Shown here one piece after another: positions 22,580 to 33,880 of a stretch of DNA of 64,000 nt. Both the position numbers and the translations under genes were made by a program. Each line of letters starts with the position of its first letter. Position 1 is the first letter of the stretch. Under the pieces are notes generated by a model. That model was given only the letters and a program-made list of their open reading frames with translations, was not told where the DNA came from and made no database searches. The stretch is from Chara braunii (taxonomy: Eukaryota > Streptophyta > Charophyceae > Charales > Characeae). The stretch covers positions 3,866,228 through 3,930,227 of the forward strand of contig BFEA01000066.1 of the NCBI GenBank assembly GCA_003427395.1, written 5' to 3'.

Positions 22580-25387
22580 TTGAAAAGGGAGTTCTCGATG
22601 TTGACCCCGACGAATCATTCTGGCTCGTCTACGACGTCCGCTCGGCGTCGTTTTGTTCGCTTTACAGAGGCTCCCGACTGTCAGCACGTATCTACAGAGC
22701 TAATCCCCGGTAGTGAGGGTGTTCGGGATGTCGAGACGTTTCCCAGTGGATGGATGTTCGTGGACACAGATTTATGTGGTGTGTCCGAAACGACTTGATT
22801 AGATCTAGTGCGGATAGCGGGTAGACTATCTGAAAGCATTGAAGTTACCCAACCCCTAGCATTTGACTACAGTTAGTCGTTGGTGGATACAGACTTCTGC
22901 GGTACGCCCGATAGAAACGGATCTGATAGGGAACAGTGCGGTGCATTTGGTAGAAACGGGTCTGATAGGGAACAGGCAACGACATGCGCGTGTGAAAGTG
23001 ACGAGATAGGTAAGAGAATTGCATGTGTAGCCGAAAAAATTGGCTCTTTGTCGATGACAGCCACGGGTGCAATGAGAAATTTGCAGACTGGTTTTGTAGA
23101 CACAGATTTCTACAATTCATCGGAATCCTCCCAATCCGATTTGCAGAGAACTGCTCCCACGGACAGATCAAAATTCCTAGGTGCAACTTATAGGTCCCCG
23201 ACTAGAAGTGACCCTGGAACTCCCGAAGCAGTCCTTCAGGTTTTGTCTCATCCCCTACCTGGAGAAAGGAGAAGATATAATCGAAAATTTAGACCGGTTA
23301 GAAGGTCAGAACATTCGAAGAGGGCCAAAAGTTGATTGAACGAAACTAACATTGCGCTCGTCCCGACGCACAAATGTTGTAAGAACAAGTGTTTTCGGGT
23401 CTTGACCATTGACGATATCAAACCGGTGCGCGAAGCCTATTACGAAATGTCCCTCGAAAGGAGGATCGAGTGGTGGATGCAAACCCTCGACAATTTCACT
23501 ATCCTCGACGGTGGTCTGGAAAGAGTCCAACCAGTGCAGTGCAAACGCCGTGTGTGCATCGCCGGTTGGTGCAAAATAATAGGGATATGTCGAAACACAT
23601 TTCGTCGTTATAGCAAGTGCAAGTCAGATGGGGTGGTCCGTGGATGGCATGGTCGATGGGGATTGTTGAACCCGAGACCAGAGTATGTGAGCATGCTGGC
23701 TCGTGTGACGAGGTTCGTGGAAGAACATGGAGATTCTATACCTAACGAAATGGTTGTGAGGGGGACCTCACAGAGACCTAAAGTTAGGCTCCCTGCTTAT
23801 TTCACAAAGCTCCTTGTATACGAATCCATCAAGGCCAACTTGGAAGCGGCGGGTCAGACCGTCGTATCGGAGCAAGTCTTCTAGTCCATATGGAGGAAGT
23901 ACTTGTGGCATGCCGACCTTGCTAAGTCCAACTCGTTCACAAAGTGTGGCGAGTACGTCCACCTTAGACAGGCCAGAGATAACGCCTTTCTCCTTCGTGA
24001 CCGTAGAGATTTCTATGAAAAGCACCGCAAACACCAACTAGATCATGTCGCTCACCGTGCGGATTACGCTGACTGGAAACTTCGTTTCATTTTAAACCCC
24101 GCGGAATACGTCTGCCTTATAGTGAATGGAATGGATCAGAAAAAAACAACCATTCCTCACATCGGCATGTATAATTACTCCAAGGATCATCGACACGACA
24201 TGATGATGAAAACGAACCTAACCGTGGTCGTAGCTCACGGCAGGAAACCGTCCATTTATGTTTATACGTATTTGTCTTTCTATGTGCACGGTTCCGATGG
24301 CACCATGACGTGCGTTATGTGGACTCTATGTGAGTTGCAGGCGTCAGGACAGAGATGGCCACTCCACCTCCGAATCCAGGCAGACAATTGCTGGAGGGAA
24401 AACAAAAACCAATACCTTATGTGTTTGGCCTCTCTTTTAGTGAAATTCAGGATTTTCGAAGATGTCGAAGTGGGGTTCATGCTCGTTGGCCACACGCATA
24501 CTAATATAGACGCGACTTTTAGTGTTTTCTCGAAAAAACTGAAGGACAACGATGCTTACACCATGAAGCAGTTGTTCTCACTTGTCGCGTCGTCGCACAA
24601 GATACCGCTGAAGTGCATTGAGCTCGATCACATTGCCGATTGACGCCGGGTAGTGGATCGACACGTCGACAAAAGCATCGTCGGCGTGTCGAAACCGCAT
24701 CTCTTCAAATTCTTCATGCGTGACAGCAGTCCCGTTATGGTGTACAAGAAGTACTGTACCGATGCGGAATGGATGCCGGAAAGCAGACCGGTTCACTGGT
24801 TCCCGGTTGTCGATGGGCAGTATGTAGGCCCTACCTCCCCTCCACAACCATGTGTTATTCCCCGTATCGTTAAAAAGGATTTTCGGATGGCTCGTGACAG
24901 TGTCCAAAAATTTATGGACGTCCTCGAACAACATAGACACATGTGGCAGACATATAGGAAGGAGGAGGTCGACAAGCGGGAGGATACTTTGTCTTACTTG
25001 AAAGCCATCTTCGTCGAGGCGGACAATATGATCCAAAAGCAAAAGAAGGAGACGGAAGAGGGTGAGGAAGAGGATGTCCTCGGGGCGGACGAGCCCGAGA
25101 TATACCCTCACACCTTCTGGCCACAATCAGTCGAAATTGTGGAGGACGTTCAAGAAGTTGACCCTCCTTCGCCAGATGCTTCGCTTATATATGTAGGACC
25201 GCGGGTGGGCCGTCCAAAAGTGGACTTCGACCCTCGGCGCCATATAAACAAAGGTGATTTTCTGATTGTTAGGCCGCCTGATGAGGAACTGTCTCAAGGT
25301 GTCCCGTTCTGGGTCGGCAGAGCACAGTCTGAGGTTGTGGACGACCGTTCCTCACCTCATTTCGGTTTCTTATGTATACACTGGTGA
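22580..25387 (+). pseudogene. DUF7869-like protein, candidate transposase, five in-frame stops
   Basis: One reading frame runs about 935 codons with no frameshift but stops at 22796, 22874, 23333, 23882 and 24641. The N-terminal 250 residues are disordered (VDTDFCG/VDTDFYN repeats). A Cys-containing module follows (CCKNKCFRVLTIDDIK, RRIEWWMQTL, CKRRVCIAGWCKIIGICRNTFRRY). The core then shows VNGMDQKKTTIPH, IQADNCWRENKNQY and VGFMLVGHTHTNIDATFS, hallmarks of the DUF7869 family of eukaryotic transposon-associated proteins. The three Asp residues in these motifs could form an RNase H-like catalytic triad (inference). The C-terminus ends FGFLCIHW directly before GTGAGT, so TGA 25385 may lie in an intron and another exon may follow. 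Confidence 0.75.
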
Positions 25388-25631
25388 GTGCCTACAGGTC
25401 ACTAGTCCGATCTTCGCGAAAGGTACTCTGGCGCTTGGACGAAGAGGTGGAAACTTTCCACTTCGGACGAGGAACAATGACAACGCGCCGAAACCGTGGC
25501 TTATTCTTGGAAAAGACCTTTTCGCAAAGGGACGGATGAGAGCAAATTCATGACAGGCCTTACAATACCCACATCCGTTTGCGAGAAAGCGCTTGTGGCC
25601 CTGGGGGACGACTGTCTTTCCGGTCCGTCCG

Positions 25632-25784
25632 ACGTGCCCGTTTAGATAAATGCGAACTGATTCGGATTTGGTAGCTACGAACTCCGCTAAGATAATGACG
25701 AGACGTGNACGTGCCCGTTTAGATAAATGCGAACTGATTCGGATTTGGTAGCTACGAACTCCGCTAAGATAATGACGAGACGTG
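25632..25784. other. 76-bp duplication around a single N (unmerged overlap)
   Basis: 25632-25707 and 25709-25784 are identical, separated by one N at 25708. The duplicated segment contains a palindrome variant (AAATGCGA, 6 nt, TCGGATTT). Confidence 0.9.
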
Positions 25785-25819
25785 AACTGCGAACTAATTC
25801 CGGCTTCTTGTCCTGCAGG

Positions 25820-26705
25820 ATGCATGACGATGACACAACATCGTGCGACGTTGTATACGAGACAACGTCCTACGAAACCTTGTCGTACGCGAGCGAGTAT
25901 TCCGTTTCGATCGAGAATGTGGACATAGATCTTATCATCATGAACAAATGCATTTGGGCACAAGAAACGCTTAGTCTTGACAGCGATTATTTGCATATCG
26001 AAGTTGGGGCCGGCCTCGACGGTTACATTGCACCCGAATGTTGATGGACAAACTACAATAATTCGTGATAAAGGATCAAATATGTGGTACCTCTACTGGA
26101 GTTTAGAAGAAGTCAAACTTTTGGAAGTTCCATCTAGTCAGGAGGAGAAGATGGACGTCGAGGATATGATAGATTACAAGGAGTCGCTGCGCTTCGAACA
26201 AGAGTGGGGTTGTATGGACGAGCAGCATGCTAAACTTTGCGCATGGTACTGCATCGGGAAGCCGCAGTTGCATTTTCCTGTGATCATAGACTACCATGGC
26301 CGAGTTCGTCTATTCAACCGTGGCACCCCTTTGCTGACTCTTTTCACGGCGGCCAAGCTTTGTGGTAAGCGAATGAGAGCTTTCTTCCTTGTGAGGGAAG
26401 ACTTTCGCGAGCCCGCGTCCGAGGGTGCTCTTTAGCGCTTCCGTGAACGATTCGAAATAGATCCTTTGCTCGCAAAAGAGTTGAATAAAAGGGTTGACTG
26501 TTTGGTGCATGCCCAACTTCACTTTCTTTTCGGATTGTGTGAGGACATATTTTTCACGTTGGAACACAAGGACAACTGCAATGACTACATTCTATGAAAA
26601 GTTTCGCATCACCGTTCGGGTGTCCAAACGTTGGAATTCGTAGGGGGTAGGCAGAGACAGATCTACGACTGTCCTTACTGTGAGGATGAACACCAGTCGC
26701 CATGA
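25820..26705 (+). pseudogene. Unrecognised tandem family, copy A
   Basis: The start ATG follows an acceptor-like CCTGCAG by one base. Shared family order: DLII(M/L)xKxIW, DYLHIE, a WYLY motif after GSNMWYLYW, KLCAWYCIGKP, VIIDYHGRVRLFNRGT, TLFTAAK, GKRMRAFFLVREDF, RVDCLVHAQLHFLF, FFTLEHKDN and a C-terminal YDCPYC...H. A frameshift lies near 26030 (IAPEC-stop against the continuing NVDGQTT frame). TAG is at 26433-26435, with a further break before the C-terminal YDCPYC (stop at 26703). I do not recognise a described domain. It lies downstream of the DUF7869-like gene, same strand. Confidence 0.6.
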
Positions 26706-27087
26706 CCTGCTATGTGAGACAACTTTGAGTTAGTTCGCACTTTGCTGTTGTACTCATAGGACGACCTCACGGTTCATCGACGCCATCGTTGTTGACATTA
26801 GTCTGAGCTAACTCGTCATTGTTGTCACTTTTTTCACCTCGTGGTCTTCAATAGTAGTGTGGTCTGACCGTTGCACAAGAATGACGTTGTTAAGATTAAG
26901 AGGTAGTTCCAACACGAATGACGTGTTCGAAATACGGCCACCCTTTCAAGAAGTGCGAACACATTCTAAGTTATATGACTCCGAGTAGGCTTCTCCGTTG
27001 CTCCTTTTACTAAGCGGGAGTATAATCACAGTACTCTGTGCGCGTCATCACTAACATGCTACCTCGTGTTTCCTCACGCAATGCAGG

Positions 27088-27972
27088 ATGAACTATTACC
27101 AGACTTCAGCCCGCGCAAGCACTTCCAACTCGTCTTACGGCGACGTATCGCCAGACCGGATTTCCGATCTTGGTCTCTTCATTTTGGACAGGAATATATG
27201 GGAGTATGAGCGAGTAAACTGTTCATGCCGATATCTCAACATCGAATCGGATGTTGCGCCGGATGGCCAAGTTCCCGTGATATTGAGGATGGGCGCCACC
27301 GAGGATGACCTTGTGGTCGATAGAGATATGGGTTGGAACTTCTGGTACCTGTACTCCTTGGAAGACGACATAGATGTAGAGCCCATCGGCGAGGAAGGAG
27401 ATCCAGAACCTACCACTCCTGAAGAGATGACGGACGCGTGGCACGTCCACTGTGCGAAGCAGAGATGGTCAGACCCCGACAGGAGGCACATAAAGCTTTG
27501 TGTCTAGTTCTGCCTGGGACAACAGGTTGGGCCCGCACTGACCATTATAGATTATTACGGTCACATTCGGGTATTCAACCGTAACACGGTGGTCGTGACG
27601 CTTTTCACGACCGTGAAGGTTGATGGTCGAAAGATGAAAGCGTTTTTCATTGCAAGGGAGGAGTTCCGAGGAGTTGCCATCAATTCTGTGCAAGCGTTTC
27701 GCAGCCCCATGGTCGGGGGTGCGCTCGGACGCTTCAGAGATCGGTTGTCGCACGATGCGACATTTAGGAAGGAGCTCAACTCCAGAGTTGACTGCTTGGT
27801 GCCCTCTCAGTTGCACTACCTTCTCGATAACTGTGACAAGATTTTCTGGAGAGTGGAACATAGGGACCACAACTTAGAGACTGTTTTTCGAGAGGAGGAA
27901 AATCGTCTGTCGACGGCCCGTTATGTGTACGACTGTCCGTACTCTCGCAACGGACATGCTGAATATCTGTAA
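27088..27972 (+). pseudogene. Unrecognised tandem family, copy B (best preserved)
   Basis: A single frame of 294 codons broken only by TAG at 27505-27507. Copies A and C have Trp there (KLCAW), so TGG became TAG. Start: AATGCAG, one base, ATG. Visible order: LFILDRNIWE, CRYLNIESDVAPDGQVP, GWNFWYLYSLEDD, acidic linker, DAWHVHCAKQRW, IIDYYGHIRVFNRNT, VTLFTTVKVDGRKMKAFFIAREEF, RVDCLVPSQLHYLLDNCDKIF, VEHRDHNLE and YVYDCPYSRNGH. The small C-terminal Cys/His motif is weakened here (second Cys is Ser). The stop codon overlaps CTGTAAGG, a possible donor. Confidence 0.65.
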
Positions 27973-28077
27973 GGAAAATGGTCCCCAATAAGAGAGTAGT
28001 CTAACCGTTCCACATTAACGACGTGTTGGAGATGAGTCGAAATTAAGCGGCGGTTGCAGGACTTGCACTCACTTGCG

Positions 28078-29313
28078 AAGTGCGAATCTACTCTCACATA
28101 TTTTCCAATTGTCGACGGCGGTTGCAGGACTTGCGCTGATTTGCGAAGTCCGAATCTACTCTCACTTATCGACCCACATGAATGACGTGTAGAAAATAAG
28201 TCGGCATTGGACGGCGGTTAGAAAACTTGCGCTCTCTTGCGATGTGCGAACCAATTACCAATTAGCGAACCCTTTCGTGCATATAAATCCCCTGTATTTT
28301 TTGCTTAGGCATTTGCGAGAATTGCAACTGACGCACTTCCTTGCGTTTCTCCGCTGATGCAGAATGGATATCGGGACTTCGTCGCAGAGTACGAAGTCCT
28401 CAGCGCCGGATGTCGATCTAATTATTTTGTCGAAGAACATTTGGGAAGACATTGGAAGCTCTGGTCTGGACCGTGACTACCTGCACCTCGAAGATGATGT
28501 TGCCTTGGACGGGGAAATCCCTTCGTGGCAAAGTGTGGAAGAAGGACAACTTCGGATTTGCTGTGACGTAGGATCGAACTTTTGGTACCTGTACACTCTG
28601 ATGAAGGATGTACAGGCATACCCTATCAGGTTGGAGTCACTTCTGAAGAGGGAACCCGTTGAAGAGGAACCCGTCCAAACTTCTAAGATGGTTGAAGCAT
28701 GACACATGTTATGTGAGAAACTTAAGTGGGCGTCGTTGGACAAGTTGCATCAAAAACTATGCGCCTGGTTTTGCCTCGGCCAACCGACGAAGTCGGCGCC
28801 GGTGATCATAGACTACTTCGGTCGAGCGAGGGTGTGTAATCGAGGCACCACCGTCGTGACACTCTTCACTGCCGTCAAGGTGGACGGTCGACGAATGAGA
28901 GCTCTTTTTCTTGCAAGGGAGGAATTTCACGGTGTCAAGCTCAGTTCTTTTCAAGCGTTTCACACATCCGGCCCTACTGGTTCCCTTGCACGGTTCAAAA
29001 AGAAGCTCGCCATAGATCAAGCACTCAAAGATGAGCTGCATTTGCGGGTCGACTGTTTGGCGCACCAACAACTTCACTACCTCTTCCATAGCTGCGACAA
29101 AACAAATTTCACAGTCGAACATAGGGACAACGAATTGCGATTTGTTTACCACCATCTAAGATCATTCAACCTCCGGACCTCAGGAAGTGACTCTGCGCAA
29201 CGGGAAGACGAGATATGTGTGCGACTGTCCTTACTGCGATGCTGGACATCTACATCTTCACTAGCGGCGTTGTGAATTAGTTGCTTCGTTGTAGTGCGAA
29301 TAGACTCGCACTA
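28078..29313. repeat. Palindrome copies flanking tandem copy C
   Basis: Copies are at 28078-28099 (AAGTGCGA, ATCTAC, degenerate right arm) and 29292-29313 (TAGTGCGA, ATAGAC, TCGCACTA; perfect 8-bp arms). In the second, the outermost pair changed from A-T to T-A on both sides, so pairing is preserved. Confidence 0.85.
28364..29274 (+). pseudogene. Unrecognised tandem family, copy C
   Basis: Start ATG follows TGATGCAG by one base. One frame to about 29150 is broken by TGA 28700-28702, where copy B has Trp (DAWHVHC against EA-stop-HMLC). A frameshift then moves the C-terminus (YVCDCPYCDAGHLHLH, stop 29272). Motifs as in copy B: DLIILSKNIWE, RDYLHLEDDVALDGEIP, SNFWYLYTL, KLCAWFCLGQP, VIIDYFGRARVCNRGT, TLFTAVKVDGRRMRALFLAREEF, RVDCLAHQQLHYLF and FTVEHRDN. 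Here the C-terminal motif is complete (CDCPYC, then GH), suggesting a small zinc-binding end in the intact family. Confidence 0.65.
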
Positions 29314-29521
29314 TGCTTACAGCCCGTTGAATTCCATGTTCGCCCCCTTACTTATCTCTCGTTCATCATGCTCCGTCCCCTTCGGTATACCCCATTGCAT
29401 GACAAACTGTCTATCTAATTACGAGTTCATTCGCACTTTGCCAACATCACATGGTCTCAACTTCGCCATTTACCCACCTCTCCGTATATGACAAGGGCGC
29501 TGTTCTCTTTTCTGATTCAGG

Positions 29522-30199
29522 ATGTCGTCTGGAAGTTTCAGTGGGACGGTCGTTGTCAGAGGCCTCGACTACTGCGAAAGTCTGCGAAGTGCAGTTGTTG
29601 CCGCAACTGAGAACATTTATGGTTTAGAATGGTTTGGCAACATGGGGCTTCCAAGATATCGCTACCTTCCGGTCCCCGAAGATGTTCGTGCTCGTGTCCA
29701 ACCATCTGTTTCGCCCCCGCCTACCCCAGCTTTTTAGTACCTTATGATGGCCACGCTACGCGACAGGCCCGTCTTCAGAATTGATTTCTACATTGCGTTC
29801 GAAGGGGAGTTGAGAAGCTGTTTGTATTATTCGTACGTAACCAGCACATCTTTCGATAGAATGCCAGAAGGTTGTGAGCTTCCCATTACGTTTTTCTTAT
29901 CGATCTTTATCATGCATATCGCCTCCTGCTTGGATGAAGAATTATTCCTTGTATCCGGCGTGGTAGAAGATGATGACAGTCCCCCGTTCTGGGGAGACCG
30001 TTGTCCGTTCCAAATCCGTCACAGGAGCAATTTGAATCGAGTTTTAAGAGATATACTCATGAGCGACTTGCCGAATATCGAAGCAGATCTTCAGGCCCGA
30101 ATTCCCGAACTAAGTCCTTTTAATCGAGTTGAACATAGACGAGCGCAACGACGACGATCGCGGGAGGCTACTCGAAGACTGAACATGTTGCTACCATGA
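29522..30199 (+). pseudogene. Unrecognised 225-codon ORF with one stop
   Basis: The frame starts one base after TGATTCAG and runs to TGA 30197, with a single TAG at 29735-29737. The N-terminal part is VVVRGLDYCESLRSAVVAATENIYG. After the stop come FRIDFYIAFEGELRSCLYYSYVT, a hydrophobic stretch (ITFFLSIFIMHIASC), an acidic loop with PPFWGDRCPFQIRHRSN, and an Arg-rich C-terminal helix (VEHRRAQRRRSREATRRL). No family is recognised. It shares strand and start context with the tandem family upstream. Confidence 0.5.
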
Positions 30200-30660
30200 A
30201 GATCGTAATAACTCTTTTCACCCAACGCATGCTACGAAGATACTCATCGTCTCAGGGTATTTGGATTCTATATGCGAATAGACTCTCATTTATCACCTCA
30301 CTCCTTTTGCAGTGGGTCTGACCCTATCACGTTGTGGACATCATGTCGGGCTTGGATGAGCTTCTATCTGGGACTTGTGTAGGCAGGTGAACATCGTGTC
30401 GGGTTCGGATGACCTTTTGTCTAATGCAGGACTTCGGCACGAATCAGCGTTCGTGTAGGTCTTCGGCTCGAATCAGTTTTCGTGTAGGTCTTCGACATGT
30501 TCGTATTAGAGATAGGGTTTGTTTCATGTGTAATGCAGGACTTTTCGGCTTGTGGCGAAGAGGGGGAGTGATATAGACTGTACGAAAGCGTCTTCTGTAG
30601 ATAAGAGCATGTCATGTAGACTATAGGGTCGAACTTTTGGAATGATTTTTGGAATGCCTA
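30200..30660. repeat. Short tandem repeats, no gene
   Basis: About 28-bp units of the form CTTCGGCTCGAATCAG.TTTCGTGTAGG are repeated at 30430-30505. A degenerate palindrome (ATGCGAATAGACTCTCATTT) lies at 30272. No coding sequence was recognised. Confidence 0.7.
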
Positions 30661-31439
30661 CATGTGCCTTAGAGCGTGTCCTTCAATGAGTTTTAGAAAG
30701 GCTCCATGTACTTTGTGAATTTTGGAAAACTTCCGTGTACTTCGCGATTTTGTATTGAATTGTCTTTGAAAACGCGTCTGTGTACTTTGCAATTTGCCAT
30801 TGAATGATTTTTTTGTGTTGAATGATTTCTGGAAACTCTCCTTGTGGTGTGCAACTTCACCTTTTAGAAATACACTAGGGAACTTGAAGGCGATGACAAG
30901 AGTTACTTATAGGAACCTGGCACAAAGATTTGATGACATTTTTACCGGGTAATATGCAAATGAGAAGCCAATGTCCATATTTGTAAATGTATCTTCTCCA
31001 CACAAAGATTTGATGACATTTTCACCGGGTAATATGCAAATAAGAAGCCAACGTCCATATATGCTTATAGGAACCTGGCACCGGGTAATATTCTAATGAC
31101 AAGCCAACCTCCATATTTGCTTAAGGTAACAATTTCGACAAACCATCCATTTTCGCGATGACAAGAGTTACTTATAGGAACGGATATGTATCTTCTTCAC
31201 ACAAAGATTTGATGACATTTTCACTGGATAATATGCAACTGACAAGCCAACGTCCATATTAAATCATCGCGCTGATGGTGTGCGCACCTGCTTCTCTATC
31301 TTAGTTCGAGTTCGTTCGCAGTTCTGGTGTCAACGACGAGCAATTTCATCGCACTTTGCTTCAACTTGACCTTTACAAAAACAATAGGCAACTTGCAAAT
31401 GTTTCCCTCTCTCCTTTTTTCCCGACTTCCGCAAACGAA

Positions 31440-32040
31440 CCGCCGGTAAGCACCTGCGCATCACGAAACAAGAGCACGTCCCAATTGGAACATCATCGGG
31501 TTCTTGCGATGTCGACTCCTGCATGATGACTACACTGAACAGCGGCAGGATGACCGGTCCGCCTCTCTGATGTGGATCTAACGGTGGATTGCGTCAAATC
31601 TGCTCTCATAGATCCACACCGGGGATGGGGGCCGGGATCCGACCACAGTTTGCTTGTAAGGCATCATATGATATGTTGATATAACCGACATCCAGAACTG
31701 CTTGGTGAGCATCTAGTGCTACGCCAATAAGTTCCAAACACGATCGCAAAGTCCCCTAAGAATGTTCATTGTCGTTTCCTCACGTCGTCGATTCCCACGT
31801 GATGAGTACAATAAACAACGGGAGAATGGCAGGTCCCCCTCGCCGGAATGGATCTAACGGTGGATTGCGTCAAATCTGCTCGCAAAGATCCACACCGGAT
31901 AGAAGGTCTAACAATTAGCCGCTGCTTGCTGGTAAGCATCATATGATGTGTCCATACGATCGACATCCAAAACTGTTTGGTGAGCATCTAGTGCTACGCC
32001 AAGCAGTTCTGTCGCAAGGTCCCTTAAGAATGCTTTTAGC
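31440..32040 (-). repeat. About 275-bp tandem repeat, array 2 (inverted)
   Basis: GGTGAGCATCTAGTGCTACGCCA occurs at 31704 and 31979 (275 bp apart). The units are reverse complements of the array at 6958-8240. Confidence 0.85.
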
Positions 32041-32241
32041 ACTAGAGACATGAGACCGTCGACTGATTGGCACTTCTTGAAGATGGTCATTTCAACCGAT
32101 GCAGAGGGCTCGTGATCACTTCCATTGCTTGTATACGTGCCCGTGGGTGTTCGTCCTGGCATACATGTAGTGTTGTTCGACACTTCCTTACGGTGCTCTG
32201 TCGAATACCGATAACCGTGAATTGACTCGCTGTTCAACTAG

Positions 32242-32243
<2 letters not shown>

Positions 32244-32293
<50 letters not shown>
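32244..32293. repeat. (CT)n microsatellite
   Basis: A pure CT run bounding the right arm of the internal inverted repeat and mirroring the GA run at 6721-6813. Confidence 0.95.
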
Positions 32294-32295
<2 letters not shown>

Positions 32296-32486
32296 GCCAT
32301 GCCCGTTGATGCGCCTCTCGCCCAGGTGGGTGCAGTGCGGTGGTGGTCGTGTTCAATAAGACGCCCGTCATCGGATTTTGGACTGACGTCCTTGGGGGTC
32401 ATGGTTATTTTCTTTCCCTGTGAGCTGGGTGAAAGCATTTGCTTTTTTTTTTTTTTTTGTGGCCTGCAGGGCATTTGTCGATCGCG

Positions 32487-33605
32487 ATGGCCATGTCGGA
32501 GTTGATTATCCTGGGTGATTGGCTTGAGCGCATGGCATACCCTTTTCCCCCATGCGCGCTGCGCGTCTCTGGCAATGGAAACTCCACTGTTATTGACGAT
32601 GCGACAAGAGACAACATGGAGTGTGATCCTTGGATGAAGGTCCCCCCGTTCAATGATGCTCCCCTGGACTCGTGGAAAGAGCATGAATGGGACAAAATGC
32701 TCGGGGAGTGTCCGTGGGCGGACGACTACAAGTTCGCTAACATGTGCGAGCTTGGGAGTTTCATTCCCGTGCCTAGAGCTGTGCTGGGTTCAGTTCGGTG
32801 CCGTTGCTTGAGTGCAAAGCTGAATATTCCTCATCATCAAAATGTGTTGGCCTGCAGTGTCGTAACTGCCTCGCCGCGCACATCGTCTTGTGCGCTGAAA
32901 CACGAGTTGCTTGCTTGTGCACGACATTCCAAGTTCCTCAATCAGTACCCGTTGCGCTCTCCAGGGCTGTTGCCTCGAGTAGTTTCCTACTGCTGCGTTA
33001 GATTGCGTCTCGAAAAGTTATTCTTATGTAGGGTCCTTTGCGTCGCGTGTTCGAATCGGAATAGGACCTTGACTGACGCTGTGGTCTACGTGTCTAGGAA
33101 TGAGTTGCACCTCTGGAGAGACAGGATCGATTTGGTCACAAGAGAATACGAAGGGACATGGGATTTGGTAATCGGGGGTAAGATGGACAATGTGGACGCT
33201 TGGCGTGAGGTTGAAGCTCAAGCGTCCTCTATACGGGATTTCGCCAGATTTCTATGTGTCGCTGCTTCAAACAAGAGCAGGAAACTCGTCGATGCAGTTG
33301 TGCTTGTATCACGCAACGAGGTGGTAATTGAGGGGTCCAAATTCGTGCTGACGCGCGGGCCTGCGCGTGTAGATGGGTGGCGAGATTTGGTGATAGCAGG
33401 GCGGGTCCAAAACTTTTTGTTGTTGCGTGAGGTTGAGGAGAAAGTGTCTTACATATGGAACTGTATAGGGAATTCCTTAGCACGATCGGGAGTGTTTGTA
33501 AGGATGAAATACATGTCCGTCTTTTCGGAGAGTGCATCTGTCGACGAGCCGTAGATTTGCGTGTACGGATCCTCAATGAATGCTTTGTATGGCTTCGGTA
33601 CATGA
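32487..33605 (+). pseudogene. Unrecognised paralogue pair, gene 1
   Basis: Start ATG (MAMSELIILGDWLERM) lies 18 nt after a T-rich tract and GGCCTGCAG, a strong acceptor context. Motifs shared with gene 2 (33881-34885): DPWM.V.P(F/Y), CPWA..YKFANM.E, SYCCVRL, KLVDAVVLVSRNE, EVEEKVS.I.(N/D)CIGNSLAR, VRMKYMSVFSE and VYGSS.NA. The SRNE module is present twice here. The frame reaches TAG 33552-33554, where gene 2 has Gln (EPQ.HVYGSS). It continues to TGA 33603-33605, where gene 2 has Arg. No described domain is recognised. Three palindrome copies follow immediately (33660-33735). Confidence 0.6.
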
Positions 33606-33659
33606 CCTCGTCCACGGGGAACCCCGAATGGCACTCGATGTGGACGTGTGGTCAGACTT

Positions 33660-33735
33660 AACTGAGAGTTCACTCGCACTTTGCTTAAGTGAGAGTTCAC
33701 TCGCACGTAAGTGAGAGTTCACTCGCACTTTGATT
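33660..33735. repeat. Three consecutive copies of the 22-bp palindrome
   Basis: AAGTGAGA, GTTCAC, TCGCACTT at 33709-33730 and two further variants directly upstream, spaced about 24 bp. This is the tightest cluster in the window. Confidence 0.85.
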
Positions 33736-33880
33736 AAGTCAGGAGTTTGTCGATATATAGTGTGGGGAGTGACGATTGAGTGTTGGCCCCACCAGGGGAC
33801 TTATCATTGGCCAACTTTATTTACGATGGTCTGCACATCCGTATGTGTCGTTTGTGTGTCCGTGATGTGTAGGGAGCGTG

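Larger units (their letters stand above)
30660..32293 (-). repeat. Internal long inverted repeat, right arm
   Basis: Reverse complement of 6721-8640 in module order: TTGAATGATTT low-complexity module (30660-30870), two or three truncated copies of the AATATGGACGTTGGCTTGTC module (30900-31265), the CACCTGCGCATCACGAAACAAGAGCACG segment, 275-bp repeats, palindrome copy, CT microsatellite. Confidence 0.75.
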
